DNA of 64,000 nt from Humulus lupulus (GCF_963169125.1 NC_084794.1:156870858-156934857); one strand, 5' to 3'. Counted from the first letter of the stretch, positions 12,154 through 25,306 are shown. Translations and numbers: made by a program. The notes: generated from the sequence alone by a model not told the origin.

Positions 12154-13437
12154 TGTTGACGGTGAGAACTCGTCAAACAAGTTAAGTTAGAAAAGTTGAA
12201 ATATAGAGCTTATCAATGAAAAACTTCAAGGATCTAATAAAAAACTCAAAGAATAGTTGCAGAAAGAAAATGGTGAAATGAACTTATATTTTTTATGGTG
12301 TAGTGCTATAGTGTTTTTTCCAACCCCCTTCCAAGTGGAAGTGGGGTTCCTTTTATAGTGGGATCTAATGGCCCCTGATACATTGTGGTCCAGGGGACCA
12401 GATGGTACATGAGTACACTTTCAGGAGAGTGGTCTCAGGGGTAGTGGTGTCAGCACCATTACATGGTCAGAGTCCGTGGGGATATCTCCACTCCTTATTG
12501 AGTACGAGTGTCAGAGATTGCATGGTGTGGATCATAACAAATACTTCACTTGCATGGACATTGCTTATCTGGCATGGGCATAGTGTCCGTACTTCTTCTG
12601 ACTTGGTGTGAATCGCTATGAGGCCTCTCCAATTCGCCCTTATTGGTGTGTTAGAGAGATCCATGATTTTACCTCTTATTGTTGGACTTACGGTAAGAGT
12701 GGTGGCCAATAGTTGGCGCTAATCGTAGGGGGTGAGATAAGACCCATCTAGTGAGGCCAATTTTGGGAGGTGACTCCTAGAGGGGCGGATGAGGCCTGGT
12801 AGGGCCGAGTGCACCAAGAGGAGGCATGATGCAAGGCTTCGCGGAATGCCTCCAGTGAGGTGTGGCTGCTGGGCGTGAGGCCCTCGTGAGGTGGAACACC
12901 TGGGGACGCTGATTGGTGGCACGCAGCCTTTGCAAGACGCCTCCAGCGAGGCATGGCTGTTGGGCATGAGGCCCTCGTAAGACGCCCTTCGCGAGGCAGA
13001 GCAACTGGGCATGCAGCCTTCGCGAGGCGTGACGGCTGGGCGCGAGGCCCTGCTTGCGTGGCGGAGCATCTGGGCATGCTGAGTTGTGATACACTACCTT
13101 TGTGAGACGCCTCCAGTGAGGCATGCCTGGTGGGCGCGAGGCCCTCGCGAGACGCCTTCGCGAGGCGGAGCATCTGGGCATGCAGCCTTCGCGAGACGCT
13201 TCCAGCGAGCCGTGATGGTTGGGCACGAGGCCCTCGCGAGATGCCCCTCACGAGGCAGAGTGTCTGGACACGCCGAGTTGTGGCACGCAAACCTCGTGAG
13301 ATGCCTCCAGTAAGGCATGGCCGCTGGGTGAGACGCCTTCACGAGACGCCCCTTGCGAGGCCTGTATTTAGGCGGTTTTAGGGGACTTTAATGGGTGCTT
13401 TGGACCTTTCACAAGTACAGAATCTTGAGCGTCTACA
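12154..13437 (-). repeat. 5' LTR of element A
   Basis: The left edge tgttgacggtgagaactcg matches the left edges of the LTRs at 33658 and 36107, so all three belong to one Tat LTR family. The right edge is placed at ...gcgtctaca. About half of this LTR is a GC-rich minisatellite (12760-13360). No TSD can be tested because the other end of the element is gone. Confidence 0.7.
12760..13360. repeat. GC-rich minisatellite inside the LTR
   Basis: Blocks containing gcgaggc, gacgcc, ctgggcatgc and gaggccctcgcgag recur roughly every 60-130 bp, five to six times, with many substitutions. The core cgcgaggc is shared with the arrays at 34567 and 36845, though the unit length differs. The long open frames on both strands here come from base composition and repeat length. 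Confidence 0.75.
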
Positions 13438-13478
13438 AAACCCGAAAGAAAAAATAAAAGATGAAGGCACCCTAAACA

Positions 13479-13723
13479 TCACTGAGCTTCAGTAACTTGC
13501 CCTTGTGATGTTACCTCATCGTCACCCCCCTCTGCAGCTCCAGAAGCCTCCACGGTCTCGGAGGACTCTTGCGAGAGTTGACTCTGTAACTTAGTAGGAT
13601 AACGTCCCCAAGGCATGGCATTCAGAAAGGAGAAATTCCTTTCCTGGTTATATCCCCAGCATTGGTAAAGCATCTCCTCTAGGGCGTTTTTTGCTTTGGC
13701 AACATCCAACTTTGCCTGCTCGG
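13479..13723 (-). pseudogene. C-terminal exon end of a Transposase_28-like gene (gene X, part 1)
   Basis: The last about 80 codons read through CWGYNQERNFSFLNAMPWG to an acidic Ser/Glu/Gly-rich tail and a stop at 13479. This tail type ends many plant 'putative gypsy-type transposon' proteins. Upstream, the frame is broken by the Tekay element at 13724. Removing that element and one TSD copy joins the frame to 25312 onward, giving a continuous charged, coiled-coil-like segment (KAKKDAEK ... DAEQAKLDVAKAK). One TAG stop lies just upstream of the join. Confidence 0.7.
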
Positions 13724-16056
13724 TGTAACGCCCTGGTTACCCCAGAACAGTTACGGTGATCGGTGAACCGGAAATTTTACCCGCTACTCGATTCCTTTGG
13801 TTAAAAATGTGTTCTAAGTGTTATTAACAGGTTAAGGTGAAAATAAAAATAAAAAAGGAAAGGATATATTTTATTAAAATAGTTCATGAGCTCATCAAAA
13901 CATTTCCAAGTTATTTACAATATAAAAAGGTCACCAATGTTTTCAAATATACAACCCCGTCGATCTAAGCGTAAAAAATAGGGTAAACCCCCTAGTTCCT
14001 CTGAGAACTCCTTGGTCGTGGTGGTCAAGCGGCCGCATATGTACACGTCACCACCTAAGCTCTCCACTCAAGGCTGGGTGAGCTTTTCTTTCCCTTTACC
14101 TGCACCACATAGCACCAATGAGCCAAGGCCCAGCAAGAAATCACAATATAGCATGATATAATATCAACAATGATCATAATAATCATTCAGGACTATCAGT
14201 CCAAAACAGGTAGGTGACAGTCGCAAAAGTCACTAATGTGGGTACAGCTCCCTTTAACCTTGTGACGATAGTGTCACCGGGGCTTAACAGATAAGTGAAT
14301 CTTTCACTAGCTTAAATAGGGTAGGTGCATGGTTACTAGTCACCAACATAACCTCTCTCATGACTATAAAGTCATAACCCTGGAACATCGTTCCCTAGCC
14401 ATGTGACAAACGGTCACTTGGGCCTTAGGCCCTGCCTCTGAGTAACTAGTCTTAGACTAGTTAAGTGCTTATAGGTTTCATCGACCTTAGGGTCGGTCCA
14501 GCATTAATGCCTTAGAACCATTCAACGTTGATATCGATTAGATCTAAACATCATTCGGCCCTGTGTTCAGGACGCTCATGCCGGATCTCACTCTTTGGTC
14601 AGTGTCCCTGACTAGTCAGTGCCATATACAAGTAAACAATATTCGCTAGCATTTAATATGCAATCCATGTCCACATTTATCAACCCAAATGCCTCAATAA
14701 CAATCATGCATGTCACATACACAGGGTGCAGTTTTCTTACCTCAGGTTCGAGCGAGAAATATTATAAGGACAACCCCTGAGAACGATCGATCTTTTGGTT
14801 CCTTAGCGGTTACCTATTCACAACAAATTATAACCTCCATTAATGAGAATCAACAATGACAGGGTCTTAACCTAAGCACCACTCTTAGGACCTTGAAACA
14901 TGCCCACATGGTGAGTAGATTCGATCCCGGGACTTAAGGATTGAAACCCCAAGTCAAAAACCCTTAAAAACACTCAAAACAGGACTTTGAAGGAACAGAG
15001 TAGCACTACAGCGCTGATCCCTAGTGCCCCAGCGCTAATCTTAGAACCCCCAACATGCCCAAACACCTCCTGGGTAGTGCTGTAGTGCCCTAGGGTGGGC
15101 GCTACAGCGCTACCTCCAGACCAGATGCCCCCTGAAACCTTCTTCTTCAATTCCTTCGATTCTAACCTAATTCAAATGCTTCCAAATCCCATTTTTAGTG
15201 CCAAATGAACCCAAAAACCATCCTAACATACCCCAAACATCACAACCATAAGAACCCTAGCCAAAACTCCCAACAAAACCAAGTATTCAACCTAGAAATC
15301 ACAACTGCAAAACAGAACCAAAAAAGGGCAAACCAGAGATTTAATTGGTTAGAAACTTACCCAAAGCTCAGCTTATGATGGTCTTCAATGCAGGAACACT
15401 CTCCCAAACTCCCAAGGCTTACTTCCCAAGCTTGAATCCTCAAGAATGGTTCAAAAATTCACAAAGAAAACTGAAGGGAAGATAGGTACAGGAAAGCTCT
15501 CCAAGTTACTCTGTTTTCTACCTCTTTCTCAGCTAAAAAATGGTTATATCTATCCTAGGGGTGAAATGACCATTATACCCCTAGGTCAATTAAAAGATTC
15601 TAAAAGCTTTCAAGGGCAAAATTGGTATTCCCCACCTATCTGATTAATCATAATTAACGCTCTCCAATTCTTGCTATTCTCAATAATCTCAAACACTAAT
15701 AATTTATATCCCGTTACCCTTTAATTCCCGGTAACGCTCTAATCATTAAAATCACCCCGAGACTCATCTCGAGCCCCGAGCTTAAACCTGTTATGACTAG
15801 ACCACTAATCAATATTCCAAGAATGTCTCATGCCGAATAGCTCGAACAAACACACATTATAATGTGGTCTCAACATATATCATCAACATGCATACAAATA
15901 TACAATTATACCCCACATGCATGCATTTAACATCATATTATAATATAATTCACATATACATGCATATTATCATTTAATGGCATAATTAAACAAGTATGGC
16001 CCTCCCGACCTATTAATCCCGCCATTAAACCACATCGGAGGATTCGGGGCATTACA
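13724..16056 (-). repeat. 3' LTR of element C
   Basis: 2,333 bp, from tgtaacgccctggttacc to ...ggggcattaca, and colinear with 21107-25306 once the nested LTR there is removed. It carries the GC/AGCGCT cassette (15005-15115) and, in reverse, the conserved donor blocks near 14090-14140 and 14725-14760. Confidence 0.95.
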
Positions 16057-16072
16057 ACTATCCCCTCCTTAC
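16057..16072 (-). promoter_or_regulatory. Polypurine tract of element C
   Basis: On the minus strand aaggaggggatagt lies directly before the 3' LTR. This is the plus-strand primer site. The related tract in element T3 (27952-27965) is less purine-pure. Confidence 0.85.
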
Positions 16073-16092
16073 AGAAATTTTGTCCTCTAAAT

Positions 16093-17493
16093 TTACTTGA
16101 ACAACTCGAGATACTGACTCTGCATATCTGACTCTAGCTCCTAGGTCGCTTCCTTGACCTTGCTATTCCCCCACAATACCTTAACCAAAGGTATCGTCTT
16201 ATTCCTGAGGACCTTATCTTTTCTGTCAAGAATCTGGACTGGCTGCTCCTCAAAGGAGAGATTTGGCTCAAGCTTTAGATCTTCATAGCTCAAAATATGA
16301 GTCACATCAAATACATACCTCCGAAGAGCTAAAACATGAAATACTTTACGCACGGCCGACAATGCCAGAGGCAAAGCCAATCTGTTAGCCACTTGACCAA
16401 CCCTCTCCAGGATCTTAAATGGACCTATAAATCTAGGGCTCAGCTTGCCTTTCTTCCCAAACCTTCTCACCCCTTTCCATGGCGAGACTCTAAGGAAGAC
16501 ATAGTCTCCCACTTGGAACTCCACGTTCCTACTCTTGGGATCTCCATAGATTTTCTGCCTACTCTGCGAAGCTAGCATCCAAGCTCTAATCTTCTCAATA
16601 GCCTCACTGGTCCTTTGAACTGCCTCAGGACCTAAGTATCTCCTTTCACCTGTTTCATCCCAATGAATGGGAGACCTGCATTTCCTACTATACAGCATCT
16701 CATAAGGTGCAACTCCAATGGTAGACTGATAACTGTTGTTATAGGATAACTCTATCAAAGGCAGATACTTACTCCAAGATCCACCAAAGTCCAACACGCA
16801 TGCTCGCAGCATGTCTTCCAATATCTGGATCGTCCTCTCAGATTGCCCATCTGTCTGAGGATGATAAGCAGTATTGAAATTCAATTGTGTCCCCATGGAT
16901 TTTTGCAAACTCCCCCAGAACTTGGAAGTAAAAGTAAGGTCCCGATCTGACACGATCGACCTAGGCGCTCCATGGAGGCGCACGATCTGTCTCACATAGT
17001 GATATGCATACTGGTCAACTGTATAAGTAGTCCTCACTGGCAAGAAGTGAGCTGACTTGGTGTAGCAATCCACTATCACCCAAATAGAATCATGCTAACC
17101 AACAGTCCTTGGTAAGCCCACCACGAAATCCATCGTGATGTCCTCCCACTTCCACTCTGGGATATCAAGAGGCTGCAATAACCCAGCCGGCCTCTGATGC
17201 TCAGCCTTGACTTGTTAACATGTCAAGCACTTAGCCACATACTCTAGTACATCTCTCTTCATCCCTGGCGACCAGTATAATGATCTCACATCCTAGTACA
17301 TCTTCGTGGTGCCTGGATGCAAAGAGTAAGGTGTAGTATGTGATTCATCCAGAATCTCTCGCTTCAAAGCAGTGTCTAGCAGAACGCATTTCCGCCCCTT
17401 GTACCTCAACAAGCCTATCTCAAACACTGTATAATCTCTGGATGCTCCAGACAGAACATCCTCTCTGATCTTGATGAGATGTGGATCACTCAG
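16093..17493 (-). pseudogene. Integrase and chromodomain of element C
   Basis: The core catalytic domain includes VIVDCYTKSAHFLPV (first Asp), IVSDRDLTFTSKFW (second Asp) and AYHPQTDGQSERT with the downstream Glu. The C-terminal GKKGKLSPRFIGPFKILERVG box follows. A chromodomain-like end starts QILDRKDKVLRNKTIPLVKV, continues past a TAG where the family has Trp (EAT-stop-ELE), and ends at TAA 16093-16095. The N-terminal zinc-binding part is at 17490-17100. Further stops occur, including TAG before DVRSLYW, TAA in CLTC-stop-QVK and TAG before HDSIW. The enzyme would insert the element, and the chromodomain would target chromatin. Confidence 0.9.
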
Positions 17494-18960
17494 CTAACCC
17501 TCATCAATCCTCTCTAACAGCGTAGACTGCAGAGTAATATTAGCCAACTTTCCCACCAGCAACTCTATACTAGCTCTGGTCATATCATCAGCTAACTCTT
17601 TGGCTATCAGCCTCATTCCATGAACCTGTCTCGGACCCTTCCGGCTTAAAGCATCAGCTACCAAGTTAGCCTTTCCTGGATGGTACCGAATCTCACAGTC
17701 AGAATCTTTTACTAACTCCAGCCAACGCCTTTGTCTCATATTCAAGTCCTTCTGGGTGAAGAAGTATTTTAGGCTTTTGTGGTCTGTATAGATCTCACAC
17801 TTCTCTCCATAGAGATAATGCTTCCATATCTTTAAAGCAAAGACCACAGCCGCCAACTCTAAATCATGAGTGGGATATCTGTTTTCATACTCCTTCAACT
17901 GACGAGAAGCATAAGCAATTACCTTCTCCGATTGCATCAGAACACAACCCAAACCCTGATGAGAAGCATCACAATAAATCACAAACTTCTCCTGATCTGT
18001 TGGAAGACTCAGAATCGGAGCTGTAATCAATCTCTGCTTCAGTTCCTGGAAGTTGTTCTCACATTTATCTGACCACACAAATTGTTGGCTCTTGCATGTT
18101 AGTTCAGTCAATGCACTAGCTATCTTTGAGAACCCTTCCACGAAAAGCCTATAATAATCTGCCAATCCATGGAAACTTCTAACCTCAGAAGCATTCTTTG
18201 GCCTTGGCCAATCTCTGACCGCTTCAATCTTCGGTGGATCTACTTTAATCCCCTCCTTACTGATAATGTGCCCAAGAAAGGATACTTGAGATAACCAGAA
18301 CTCACATTTCTTGAACTTAGCAAACAATCTGTGTTCCCTCAGTCTCTGTAGAACCAACCTCAGATGCTGCTCATGCTCTAACTCAGACTGAGAATATACC
18401 AGAATATCATCGATGAAGACGATCACAAACTGGTCTAGATAATCCTTGAACACTCTGTTCATCAGATGCATAAAAGCAGCAAGGGCATTATTCAATCCAA
18501 AAGACATGACTAAAATCTCATAATGCCCATACCTGGTACGAAAAGCAGTCTTTGGTATATCTCTCTCCTTGACCCTCTACTGATGATAACCAGAACGAAG
18601 GTCAATCTTTGAGAATACCTTCTTACCTTGCAACTGATCAAACAGATCATCTATCCTTGGCAACGAATACTTGTTCTTAATTGTCAACTTATTCAGTTCT
18701 CTGTAATCAATACACATTCTCAGAGAATCATCCTTCTTCTTCACAAACAGAACTGGCGCACCCCAAGGTGAGAAACTAGGTCTAATAAAACCCAAATCTA
18801 ACAGTTCTTGCAACTGTACCTTTAACTCTTTCAACTCAGCTGGGGCCATTCTGTAAGGCGCTCTAGACACTGACTCCGTCCCTGGTGCCAGTTCTATCAC
18901 GAACTCAATTTCCCTGTGTGGTGGAAACCCTGGCAAATCTTCTAGAAGCACATCTAGAAA
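17494..18960 (-). pseudogene. Reverse transcriptase and RNase H of element C
   Basis: RT begins with [20 protein letters not shown] and shows [19 protein letters not shown], motif A ([12 protein letters not shown]), [10 protein letters not shown] and the catalytic FIDDILVYS box, the usual form in Tekay elements. RNase H follows with [33 protein letters not shown] and [12 protein letters not shown], ending at [10 protein letters not shown]. One TAG after GYHQ (18574-18576) splits the frame and another precedes LSDPHL. The catalytic residues I can see are kept. Function in life: copying element RNA and removing the RNA strand. Confidence 0.92.
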
Positions 18961-19510
18961 TTAACAAACAAGTCTGGTCTCCTCTGGTCTCACTGGCATG
19001 ACCTGAGTAGTATCAACCACACTGGCTAAGAACCCAATGCAACCTCCTTGCAATAGATCCCTAGCCCTTAATACAAAAATCATAGGAATGCGAGGTCCAT
19101 GCACAACACCAACAAACGCAAAAGGATTCTCACCTTCAGGCTCGTCGGTGACCATCCTCCTTCTGCAATCAATGGTTGCCCCATACTTTGCTAACCAATC
19201 CATACCCAGTATCATATCAAAGTCAGTCATAACTAACTCTATCAAGTTTACTGACAACTCTCTGCCCTCCACTGTCACTGGCAAAGATCTGACCCATCTC
19301 CTGGATACCACTAACTATCCAGTGGGTAACAAAGTTCCAAACCCCACAGCATAAAACTCACAGGGTCTACACAGTCTATCAATAATACTACTAGCAACAA
19401 AAGAATGTGTAGCACCAGAATCAATCAATACATTATAAAGGGTTCTAGCACTAAGAAGCTGACCTGTAACAACTAAGGGAGAAGCCTCAACTTCTGCTTG
19501 AGTCAATGCG
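18961..19510 (-). pseudogene. Retroviral-type aspartic protease of element C
   Basis: The active site reads NVLIDSGATHSFV, with an intact Asp-Ser-Gly. The C-terminal ILGMDWLAKYGATIDC box is also present. A TAG follows LLPTG (near 19313) and a TAA ends the segment before RT. In related elements this domain lies between the gag zinc knuckle and RT and cleaves the polyprotein. Confidence 0.88.
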
Positions 19511-20664
19511 AACACTCGAGCTGGGGCTGAGCTGTCAGCTTTCCTGGGTTCTTCTTTTCTTGCCTTAGGGCAATCCTTTTTAAGATGGCCCACTGCTCCA
19601 CATGAGAAGCAGGCCCTTGCCCTACATTCTCCCAAATGACACCTCTTGCATCTAGGGCATTCAGGAAAAGACTTGCAGGCTTCATTACCACCTGGACGAC
19701 CCAGAGAAATACCACGGGGCCGCCTATCAGGACTTGGAACTGGGAAGGTGTCAGGAACCTTCCTCTTTTGTTCACTGGGGCCTATACCCCTTACAGAACC
19801 CAAAAATGTAGGAACTGTCCTCCTGAAATCCTTTCTGGCTGTACTGTCACGCCAGATTCTATTCTCTGCACTCTCAGTTGTGAGTGCCTTCTCCACCACC
19901 TGTGCATAGGTAGTAACCCCAGCCGCAGTGGTGATACGTACATCACGGGCTAATCTGGGTTGTAGCCCCTACAAGAATCTCTCTCTCCTGGTCCCATCTA
20001 TGGATACCAGCTCCATAGCAAACTTCGCCAAACGATCAAACTTTAAGGCATACTCAGTGACTGACGAACTTCCCTGAAGTATCCTGATGAATTCCTCAGC
20101 TTTAGCTGCCCTGATGGCATCATTATAATATTTCTCATTAAACAGAGTCTGAAACTCTTCCCAACTCAGGGAATTAACATTCTTGGTCTGGGTAATCACC
20201 TCCCACCAAATCTGGGCATCCTCCCAAAACATATAAGTGGCACACGCCACCCTCTCATTACCAGTTACCCTCATAAAATCAAGGATAGTGGTAATCATAC
20301 TCATCCATTGCTCTTCCTTGGCAGGATCTGCACTGCCCTCAAATACAGGAGGTTGCTGCTTCTTGATCCTTTCATAGAGAGGTTCTCATTTATTTCCAAC
20401 CTTAGGCAGATGCTCCACTTCTGGCACTGACACAGGGGGTGCCTCTGATACACTAGCCACTGCAAGCACTTGCTGCTATTTCAGGAGACGAAGCTCCTCT
20501 CCCTGTCTTAACACGGTCGCCTACAGATCACTGATTATCTACTGCTAGTTTACAGGAGCTGGCTGTGGAATCTATGACTGGTCATTCTCTTGACCCTGAC
20601 ATTTATTATTATTCTGGCCCTCATCACTCTAGCCAGCTGAAGTATCTGTTTGTCCTGGATTCAT
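19511..20664 (-). pseudogene. Gag of element C
   Basis: The likely start ATG is at 20664-20662, with residues MNPGQTDTSAG. A Gln-rich N-terminus is riddled with TAG codons. The gag core then reads GNERVACATYMFWEDAQIWW and NVNSLSWEEFQTLFNEKYY. The zinc knuckle ACFSCGAVGHLKKDC (CX2CX4HX4C) is intact near 19600. Compared with the gag at 47628-48909, at least three TAGs here stand where that copy has CAG or TGG. Two stops, a TGA before EPLYER and a TAG after RFL, are shared by both copies. Confidence 0.9.
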
Positions 20665-21091
20665 TCTTATCTGACACCTTGCTAAAATAATGATCAATAC
20701 GGCCAGTCAGGTAGTAATAACTAAACCTCTTGCTGCCTCATGGTCCAAGAACAAACAGACAATTATCACATTCCACAGTCATTCAATTATACAAACAGAT
20801 ACATGTTTATAGCATTTAGCATTTAACATGTATCACATAATAGTTCACAAAAAACCGTACTTATAAGTATGTTCCAGCAATATCAGTACTAATTAGCACA
20901 CATTTTCTGAAGATATAATATTTCAGGGCATAGGTTTAACATGGTGTCTCATGCATACAGGTAAAGCATATATACTATATTTAAGCAGTTATACATATAA
21001 CTACAAAACAGTTACGAAACCATGAGTTGAGCTTGACTTCAGTGATGTGTGTACATGCCCAGCTAGTCTACAGGAACCCTAACCTTCGCAC
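20665..21091 (-). other. Untranslated leader of element C
   Basis: This region lies between the primer site and the gag start and has no ORF. It is colinear with 47200-47625 in the related plus-strand element, for example around tacatgttaaatgctaaatgc. Confidence 0.75.
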
Positions 21092-21103
21092 GCTCTGATA
21101 CCA
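21092..21103 (-). promoter_or_regulatory. Primer-binding site of element C
   Basis: The minus strand reads tggtatcagagc, a perfect match to the plant initiator Met-tRNA primer site, three bases from the LTR edge. Confidence 0.93.
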
Positions 21104-21106
21104 ATT

Positions 21107-24100
21107 TGTAATGCCCTGGTTACCCTAGAACATTTACGGTGAACAGTAAACCAGAAATTTGACCCGGTACCCGAGTCCTTTGGTTAAAAATGTGTTCTAA
21201 GTGTTATTAACAGTTTAACGTGAAAAAAAAACAATAAAAAAGGAAAGGATATATTTTCTTGAAATAGTTCATGAGCTCATCAAAACATTTACAATATAAA
21301 AAGGTCACTACTGTTTTCAAATTTACAACCCCACCGACCTAAGCGGTAAAAATAAGGTAAACCCCCTAGTTCCTCTGAGAACTCCTTGGCCATGGTGGTC
21401 AAGTGGTCGCATATGTACACATCACCACCTAAGCTCTCCACTCAAGGCTGGGTGAGCTTTTCTTTCCCTTTACCTACACTACGTAGCACCCATGAACCAA
21501 GGCCCAGCAAGAAAAACCCAATATAGCATGATACAATATCAACAATGATCATAATAATCATTCAAGACTATCAGTCAAAAACATGTAGGTGACAGTCGCA
21601 AAAGTCACTAATGTGGGTACAGCTGTCGGGGTTTTATGCCCTAATTAAAACCCAAATTCTTTGTAATCTCATTTTATTATCAATAAAAGAATAGAAATCA
21701 TTTTTTGCCTTAGTCAATCACTTTGCTCACATGTTTTATTTTCATGATTATTTGTTTAATATAAACTTCTATTAAATCCCGAGCATATAGCTAATCTTAT
21801 TTATAGTGACGTAATCACAGTGGAATATAAATATGATTATATGTTCAAAATAAGTTAGTCCTAAGATTAGTCAGTGCACCGGATTTACACTGACTTGCCA
21901 ATCTACGATATGATCTACTTACACATTACAATGTTATGTTCTTTCCAAAACATTAGCAAAGTAGATAAGATCGGATGTATTTGTTACATCGGACAGGACC
22001 GATATTGACAGTTGATAAGATAAGTAAACATACCGTTATTATCTATTCTAGTCATATCATATAGTTGACCATAGGTCAATTCATTCTCAATTCTGCGTGG
22101 TTAGTATTCTAACTGATTGTATTATTTGAGTTCTTTGACTTGTTCGTTACCAGCTTACCCTACGGACTAGCCCATACTTACATCTTGGGAACTCGGTAGT
22201 ATAATTGAGTGGGAGTGTTAATCATAGATATGAACATCTATAGCTTCTGATGAAGAAGTGAAACGATGGTTTCCTTTTAGTTTGGTTCAAGGTGTTAAAT
22301 GATAGAGATCTCATTTCAGTAATTAAATTAGTTTACTGAAATATCATTTACAAGGAACTAAGTGTTTTAAGGATAAAATACAATGAGGGGTAAAACGGTA
22401 TTTTAGTCCCATCTCATTGTAGACCATCTATAGAGGATTGAGTGACAATTATGGTTGTAACAATGGATAATTAATAGCGTATCTATATTTGTTATAGAGC
22501 GTTCTATGAATTCAAGAGTGCAATTCGAAGTCTATAGTGGAGTCACGAGGAATTAATAAGTTAGTAAATTTATTTGTTAGATTTATGATAACTTATTGGA
22601 GCTTGATTTCATAGGCCCATGGTCCTCATTGTACCTTGGATAAAATCATCTAGATAGTCTCAATTAATTGATTTAATTATCAATTAGAATTATCAAAGTT
22701 GACCAGGTCAATTTTGGATAGTTTCACAGAGTTGTGTAATTTTTAGAAGAAAAGAAAAATTATGGCAGATTTATTAATTAAGATAAATTGGTATCTAAAT
22801 TAATAAATAAATTTAAATCAAGGTTCAAATTATAAATAATTAATTTGATAAAGGTATAAATAATTATTTAATTAATTAAATCAATAGAAAATAATACAAG
22901 CCTTGATTTTAAGTCCAATGGGCTTATAATCAAATTGGAAATTTCACGGGCCTATAGCCCATGATAATTTCGACCTAGGGCTTCAAAATGGCTGTTATTT
23001 TATTGATTTTTTAATTAAATTAAATGGCCTAATTGAGTCTATAAAAGGAGTGCTTAGAGAGAAGATTTCAGAGACGACAGATAAGTCACAAGTCAGATTT
23101 TCTGATAGTTTTATATTCTCTCTAAACACAAGTCCTTTTCTAAGCCACTTTGTTATTTTCTCTTCTTCTCTCTATATCTATCTCATGTGTTGAGAATTGC
23201 CCACACTAGTCTAGGTGGTTCTAAGGATACATTGGAAGTTCGTGAAGAAAATAGAAGATCGGTTCAGTTTTTTGATAATACTCTACGACAGAAAGGATAC
23301 AAGAGATAGAGAAACTGAAGGAAGGACTCTTAATTCCGTTGTGTATACTGTAAGTATGATATTATTTGTTTCTCTTTGAATTCAATTTTAGAAACATGTT
23401 TTAGGCTATCTCGTATTAATTTGTTTAATATTAGATATACATGAAAATAAATAAAGATCCTGTATAAGATTTTTCCAACAACAGCTCCCTTTAGCCTTGT
23501 GACGATAAGGTTACCAGGGCTTAACAAATAAGTGAACATTTCACTAGCTTAAACAGGGTAGGTGCATGGTGACTAGTCACCAACATAACCTCCCTCATGA
23601 ATATAGAGTCACAACCCTAGAACGTCATTCCCTAGCCATGTGACAAACGGTCACTTGGGCTGTAGGCCCTGCCTCTAAGTAACTAGTCTTAGACTAGTCA
23701 AGCGCTTATAAGTTTCATCGACCTTAGGGTCGGTCCAGCATTAATGCCTTAGAACCATTCAACGTTGATATCAATTAGATCTAATCTTAATTCGGCCCTG
23801 CGTTCAGGACACTCATGCCGGTTCTGACTCTTAGGTCAGTGTCCTTGATTAGTCAGTGCCATATACAAGTAAACAATATTAGCTAGCATTACATATGCAA
23901 TCCATGTCCACATTTATCAACCCACATGCCTCAATAACAATCATGCATGTCACATACACAGGGTGTAGTTTTCTTACCTCAGGTTCGAGCGAGAAATATT
24001 ACAAGGACGACCCCTGAGAACGATCGATTTTTTGGTTCCTTAGCGGTTACCTAATCACAACCAATTATAACCTCCATTAATGAGAATCAACAATGATAGG

Positions 24101-25306
24101 GTCTTAACCTAAGCACCACTCTCGGGACCTTGAAACATGCCCACACGGTGAGTAGATTCGATCCCGGGCCTTAAGGATTGAAACCCACAGCGTTGATCCC
24201 TAGCTCCCCGGTGTTGATCCCTAGTGCCCCAGCACTATTCTCAGAACCCCCAACACACCCAAACACCTCCTGGGTAGTGCTGTAGCACCCTAGGGTGCGC
24301 GCTATAGCGCTACCTCCAGACTAGATGCCCCCTAAAACCTTCTTCTTCTTCAATTCCTTCGATTCTAACCTAATTCCAATGCTTTCAAATCCCATTTTTA
24401 GTGCCAAATGAACCCAAAAACCATCCTTACATACCCCAAACATCACAACCACAAGAACCCTAGCCAAAACTCCCAACAAAACCAAGTATTCAACCTAGAA
24501 ATCACAACTGCAAAACAGAACTAAAACAGGGCAAACCAGAGATTTCAATGGTTAGAAACTTACCCATAGCTTAGCTTATGATGCTCTTCAATGGAGGAAC
24601 ACTCTACCAAACTCCCAAGGCTTACTTCCCAAGCTTGAATCCTCAAGAATGATTCAAAAATTCACAAAGAAAACTGAAGGGAAGATAGGTACGGGAAAGC
24701 TCTCCAAGTTACTCTGTTTTTTACCTTTTTCTCAGCTCAAAAATGGTTATATCTATCCTAGGGGTGAAATGACCATTATACCCCTAGGTCAATTAAAAGT
24801 TTCTAAAAGCTCTCAAGGGCAAAATTGGTATTTCCCACCTATCTCGTTAATCATAATTAACGCTCTCCAATTCCCGCTATTCTCAATAATCTCAAACACT
24901 AATAATTTATATCCCGTTACCCTTTAATTCCCGATAACACTCTAATCATTAAAATCACCCCGAGACTCATCCCGAGCCTCGAGCTTAAACCTATTATGAC
25001 TAGACTGCTAATCAATATTCCAAGATCGTCTCATGCCGAATAGCTCGAACAAACCCATATTATAATGTGGTCTCAACATATATCATCAACATGCATACAA
25101 ATATACAATTATACCCTCAACGGTCCAAATTACCATCATACTCCTGTAATTAAAATGTGGACACACATGCATGCATTTAACATCATATTATAATATAATT
25201 CACATATACATGCATATTATCATTTAATGGCATAATAAAACAAGTATGGCCCTCCCGGCCTACTAATCTCACCATTAAACCACATCGGAGGATTCAGGGC
25301 ATTACA
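21107..25306 (-). repeat. 5' LTR of element C, split by a nested LTR
   Basis: It runs from tgtaatgccctggttaccc to ...cagggcattaca. After removing 21624-23480 and one TSD copy it is about 2,338 bp, nearly the length of the 3' LTR (2,333). It holds the same internal blocks, including the GC cassette (24190-24315). Confidence 0.93.
21624..23480 (+). mobile_element. Solo LTR, probably Ty1/copia, TSD acagc
   Basis: It begins tgtcggggttttatgccc and ends ...tttttccaaca. The 5-bp TSD acagc sits at 21619-21623 and 23481-23485, and the uninterrupted site is visible in the other LTR of element C (14240-14250). At 1,857 bp it is AT-rich, with a TATA-like tataaaag at 23040-23047. Start and 3' part (tctcatgtgttgag...) resemble the LTR at 32082. 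No coding is seen. The superfamily is inferred from general LTR character only. Orientation follows the TATA box. Confidence 0.88.

Larger units (their letters stand above)
9066..13437 (-). mobile_element. Truncated Tat-type Ty3/gypsy element (element A)
   Basis: Read on the minus strand the order is 5' LTR (13437-12154), primer site, gag, protease and the first half of RT. The element breaks off just after the RT catalytic box near 9140. RNase H, integrase, polypurine tract and 3' LTR are missing. Protease of the VDNG type and an RT with a YVDDM box place it in the Tat clade. Confidence 0.8.
13724..25306 (-). mobile_element. Complete Tekay-type Ty3/gypsy chromovirus (element C)
   Basis: Both LTRs, primer site, gag-protease-RT-RNase H-integrase-chromodomain and polypurine tract are present, with an exact 5-bp TSD, ctcgg, at 13719-13723 and 25307-25311. 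Total length is 11,583 bp, including a nested 1,857-bp solo LTR; without it the element is about 9.7 kb. It inserted into the last exon of gene X. The two LTRs differ visibly (roughly one base in ten over their first 250 bases), so the insertion is not recent. Confidence 0.95.

Noticed and set aside
12748..13342. Long overlapping ORFs on both strands, up to 180 codons
   Set aside because: They lie in a GC-rich minisatellite inside an LTR; repeats without stops give open frames in several phases, and no domain is visible.
15446..24927. Near-identical short ORFs at 15446-15643 and 24649-24927
   Set aside because: They occur twice only because they lie in the two LTRs of element C.
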